Of a DNA stretch of 64,000 nt, positions 62,348-64,000 are shown piece after piece; within the stretch, counting starts at the first letter, position 1; every line of letters begins with the position of its first letter. The stretch comes from Pelecanus crispus (Eukaryota > Chordata > Aves > Pelecaniformes > Pelecanidae). The DNA lies in the NCBI RefSeq assembly GCF_030463565.1, contig NC_134660.1, positions 980,001 to 1,044,000 of the forward strand. The letters are read 5' to 3'. The position numbers were made by a program, and so were the translations under genes. The notes under the pieces were generated by a model that made no database searches, was not told the DNA's origin, and saw nothing but the letters and a program-made list of their open reading frames with translations.

Positions 62348-64000
62348 CTGAACAAAGGAAACGGGAATTAGTCAAGATCTCCCTTGGCCTTCATCAGCCC
62401 TCAAGGCACAGAATGTTCTGGATGACAAATCTGTGCATGGATGCAAAGGGACAGACTTTTAAGACGGAAACTCGCAACTCGTAAAGAGCTAGACATTTTT
62501 CTTTTGCCTCTGGCTGAGCTCTTTCAGCTTATCCCCAAAAACAGTTGCGCACAAGATTTCAAGGGCACACGCAGCATTCAATGAATCAATGCACAAGGCA
62601 TCGGACCAAGCGCACCCTGACCGTCTGCTGCCGCGTATTCTACCATAGATCGGCTGCGGTGCATAAAACTTCAACCATTAAATTCCCCTCAGGCAGTCGT
62701 TTAAAAGTTCTCTTAGGTGAATTTTGTGGTTGAAAGGATGCCTTTCCCGCCCCGTGTTTTCCTTCTTCACACTCAGACTATTTACAGGATTCCTTTTGCA
62801 TACCCAGTCATTTGTTTTCCCCAAACATACCATGACTCAACCACCTTTGAGAACGTTACTGTTCCGACAAATTTGGGTTTAATCGGACAGCGAGTTCAAG
62901 AGCAGCTAGGATGCACATACACACGGGACTTGATCACAGCGGCCTTGTTTCCTCAGGAGCGTGGACTAAATGAACCGAAAATCACCTACAACTCCGTGCA
63001 GCATACAGATAAACCAAATGGCACCAAGTACCTTCATCACCAAAAAAACTCCCTCTCATAATGGGAGCTGCGCCAAGCTCCAGGACAAGCTCTCACTCGA
63101 CCTTCCCATTTGGGAAGCAACCGGAGTTCAGAGAGGTTTCAGGGCGAGAGCAACAGGAGAGCCTCGCCTTCCTGCCTACCGTTACAAAGCCAGTGCTTTT
63201 GGCGTTTGGATTGGAAAGTGCCCAAATATCTGGTGCCATCTTTGGAAGGCGTTATAAAAGCTCTAGAACAAGGATGAGCAAGAGCCTGGCAGGCAGCGAT
63301 ACTTGCTCTGAAGGAAGAGGAAGAACTTGTTGAAACAGCGCCAGCACGTCTAACAATACAAGCCCGTATTCCTCGTTGTATCAAAGGCTATCAACACGTC
63401 AGGTTTAACCAGATGATCCTTTAAAGAGTCAGAGCGGCCAAACGGGTGGGCACCAGCAGGAAGAAGGATTGCTACGGGCAGCTTTAGGATAAACATCTTA
63501 ACCCGACCACTGATGGGGACCGAGAAGCCTGCTCCCCTCCACATTTAGCGGCACCTCCGAGGAGCAGGCAGCGGATCCCGAGGGCAGGATCGGTGCCACG
63601 CGCCGAGGAGCTCTGCTGCCAAGTGCCCCAGCAACAGCAGACGGAGGAGGAGACCCCGGAGGGCGGTGGGTCCAGGGCTCTGGTGCAGGCGAGATCCCAG
63701 CCTCCCTCCTCGCCCAAGCGCCTGGGCAAGGAGAGTCCCGCGGCCCGGCGGGGAGCGGGGCCTGTCCCCAGGGAAGCCCCGGGACACAGGGAAGCAGCGG
63801 GGCCTGTCCCCAGGCCCGAGGCCAGGTCTCCAGGGCCGGTGGCGAGGCCCAAGGGACCGCCACCGCCTCGAGGGTACCGCGGACGAGCCAGGCGGCTCTG
63901 CCGCCCCAGGAGCCCCGGCTCCCTGCCCGCTCTCCGCCCGGGCAGCCCCCGCAGCAGGCGCCGGGGCAGGGCGGCGGGGGTTCCCCGGCCCACAGCCGGC
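62348..64000 (-). other. UBE2Z: UBE2Z intron 1 (partial)
   Basis: Sequence upstream of exon 2 with no recognisable UBE2Z exon 1. The last 500 bp (63.5-64.0 kb) turn CpG-rich, with a duplicated gcggggcctgtccccagg near 63756 and 63797. They probably mark the edge of the UBE2Z CpG island. Confidence 0.7.

Noticed and set aside
63484-63993. 169-residue minus frame as UBE2Z exon 1
   Set aside because: It lacks the expected CLLRIKR ending with a donor, and the residues do not match the known Ala/Gly-rich N-terminus. Exon 1 is more likely beyond 64,000.

Overview
The window is vertebrate nuclear DNA and almost certainly avian. It holds split genes with GT-AG introns, CpG-island promoters, two CR1-type LINE fragments and many long homopolymer runs. 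The four recognisable genes are in the order IGF2BP1 (minus), GIP (plus), SNF8 (plus), UBE2Z (minus). From general knowledge this is the human 17q21.32 block, which in chicken lies on microchromosome 27. The proteins decoded here agree with what I remember of bird orthologues: a 576-residue IGF2BP1 (ZBP1) and a GIP beginning YSEATL. I cannot name the species.

Region by region: 1-29,161 carries all 15 coding exons of IGF2BP1 on the minus strand. Its 3'UTR runs off the left edge and intron 2 spans 19.6 kb. Intron 10 is largely a 20-bp minisatellite that touches the exon 11 acceptor. The IGF2BP1 promoter CpG island covers roughly 28.4-30.8 kb, and a second GC-rich island lies in intron 2 (26.0-27.3 kb). 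From 30.8 to 39.4 kb is gene-free intergenic DNA shared by the divergent IGF2BP1 and GIP promoters. GIP runs from a TATA box at 39,407 to a poly(A) signal at 46,771, with one non-coding and five coding exons encoding 151 residues. SNF8 follows after about 0.7 kb of GC-rich promoter, with eight exons encoding 258 residues. It ends tail to tail with UBE2Z, about 0.3 kb away. UBE2Z fills the rest on the minus strand. Its first coding exon lies beyond 64,000.

The genes share a neighbourhood but not a pathway: an mRNA-binding protein, an incretin precursor, an ESCRT-II subunit and a ubiquitin-like E2. The most interesting observation is in proGIP. Besides mature GIP, two further exons each encode a helix with the glucagon-family pattern F-x-x-W-L-[LM]. 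The first lies behind a Lys-Arg site and resembles GLP-1 along its C-terminal half. All three exons are phase 2-2. This looks like the remains of a proglucagon-like three-peptide precursor. The second most interesting is the IGF2BP1 intron 10 minisatellite, which has replaced the polypyrimidine tract of a KH3-coding exon.
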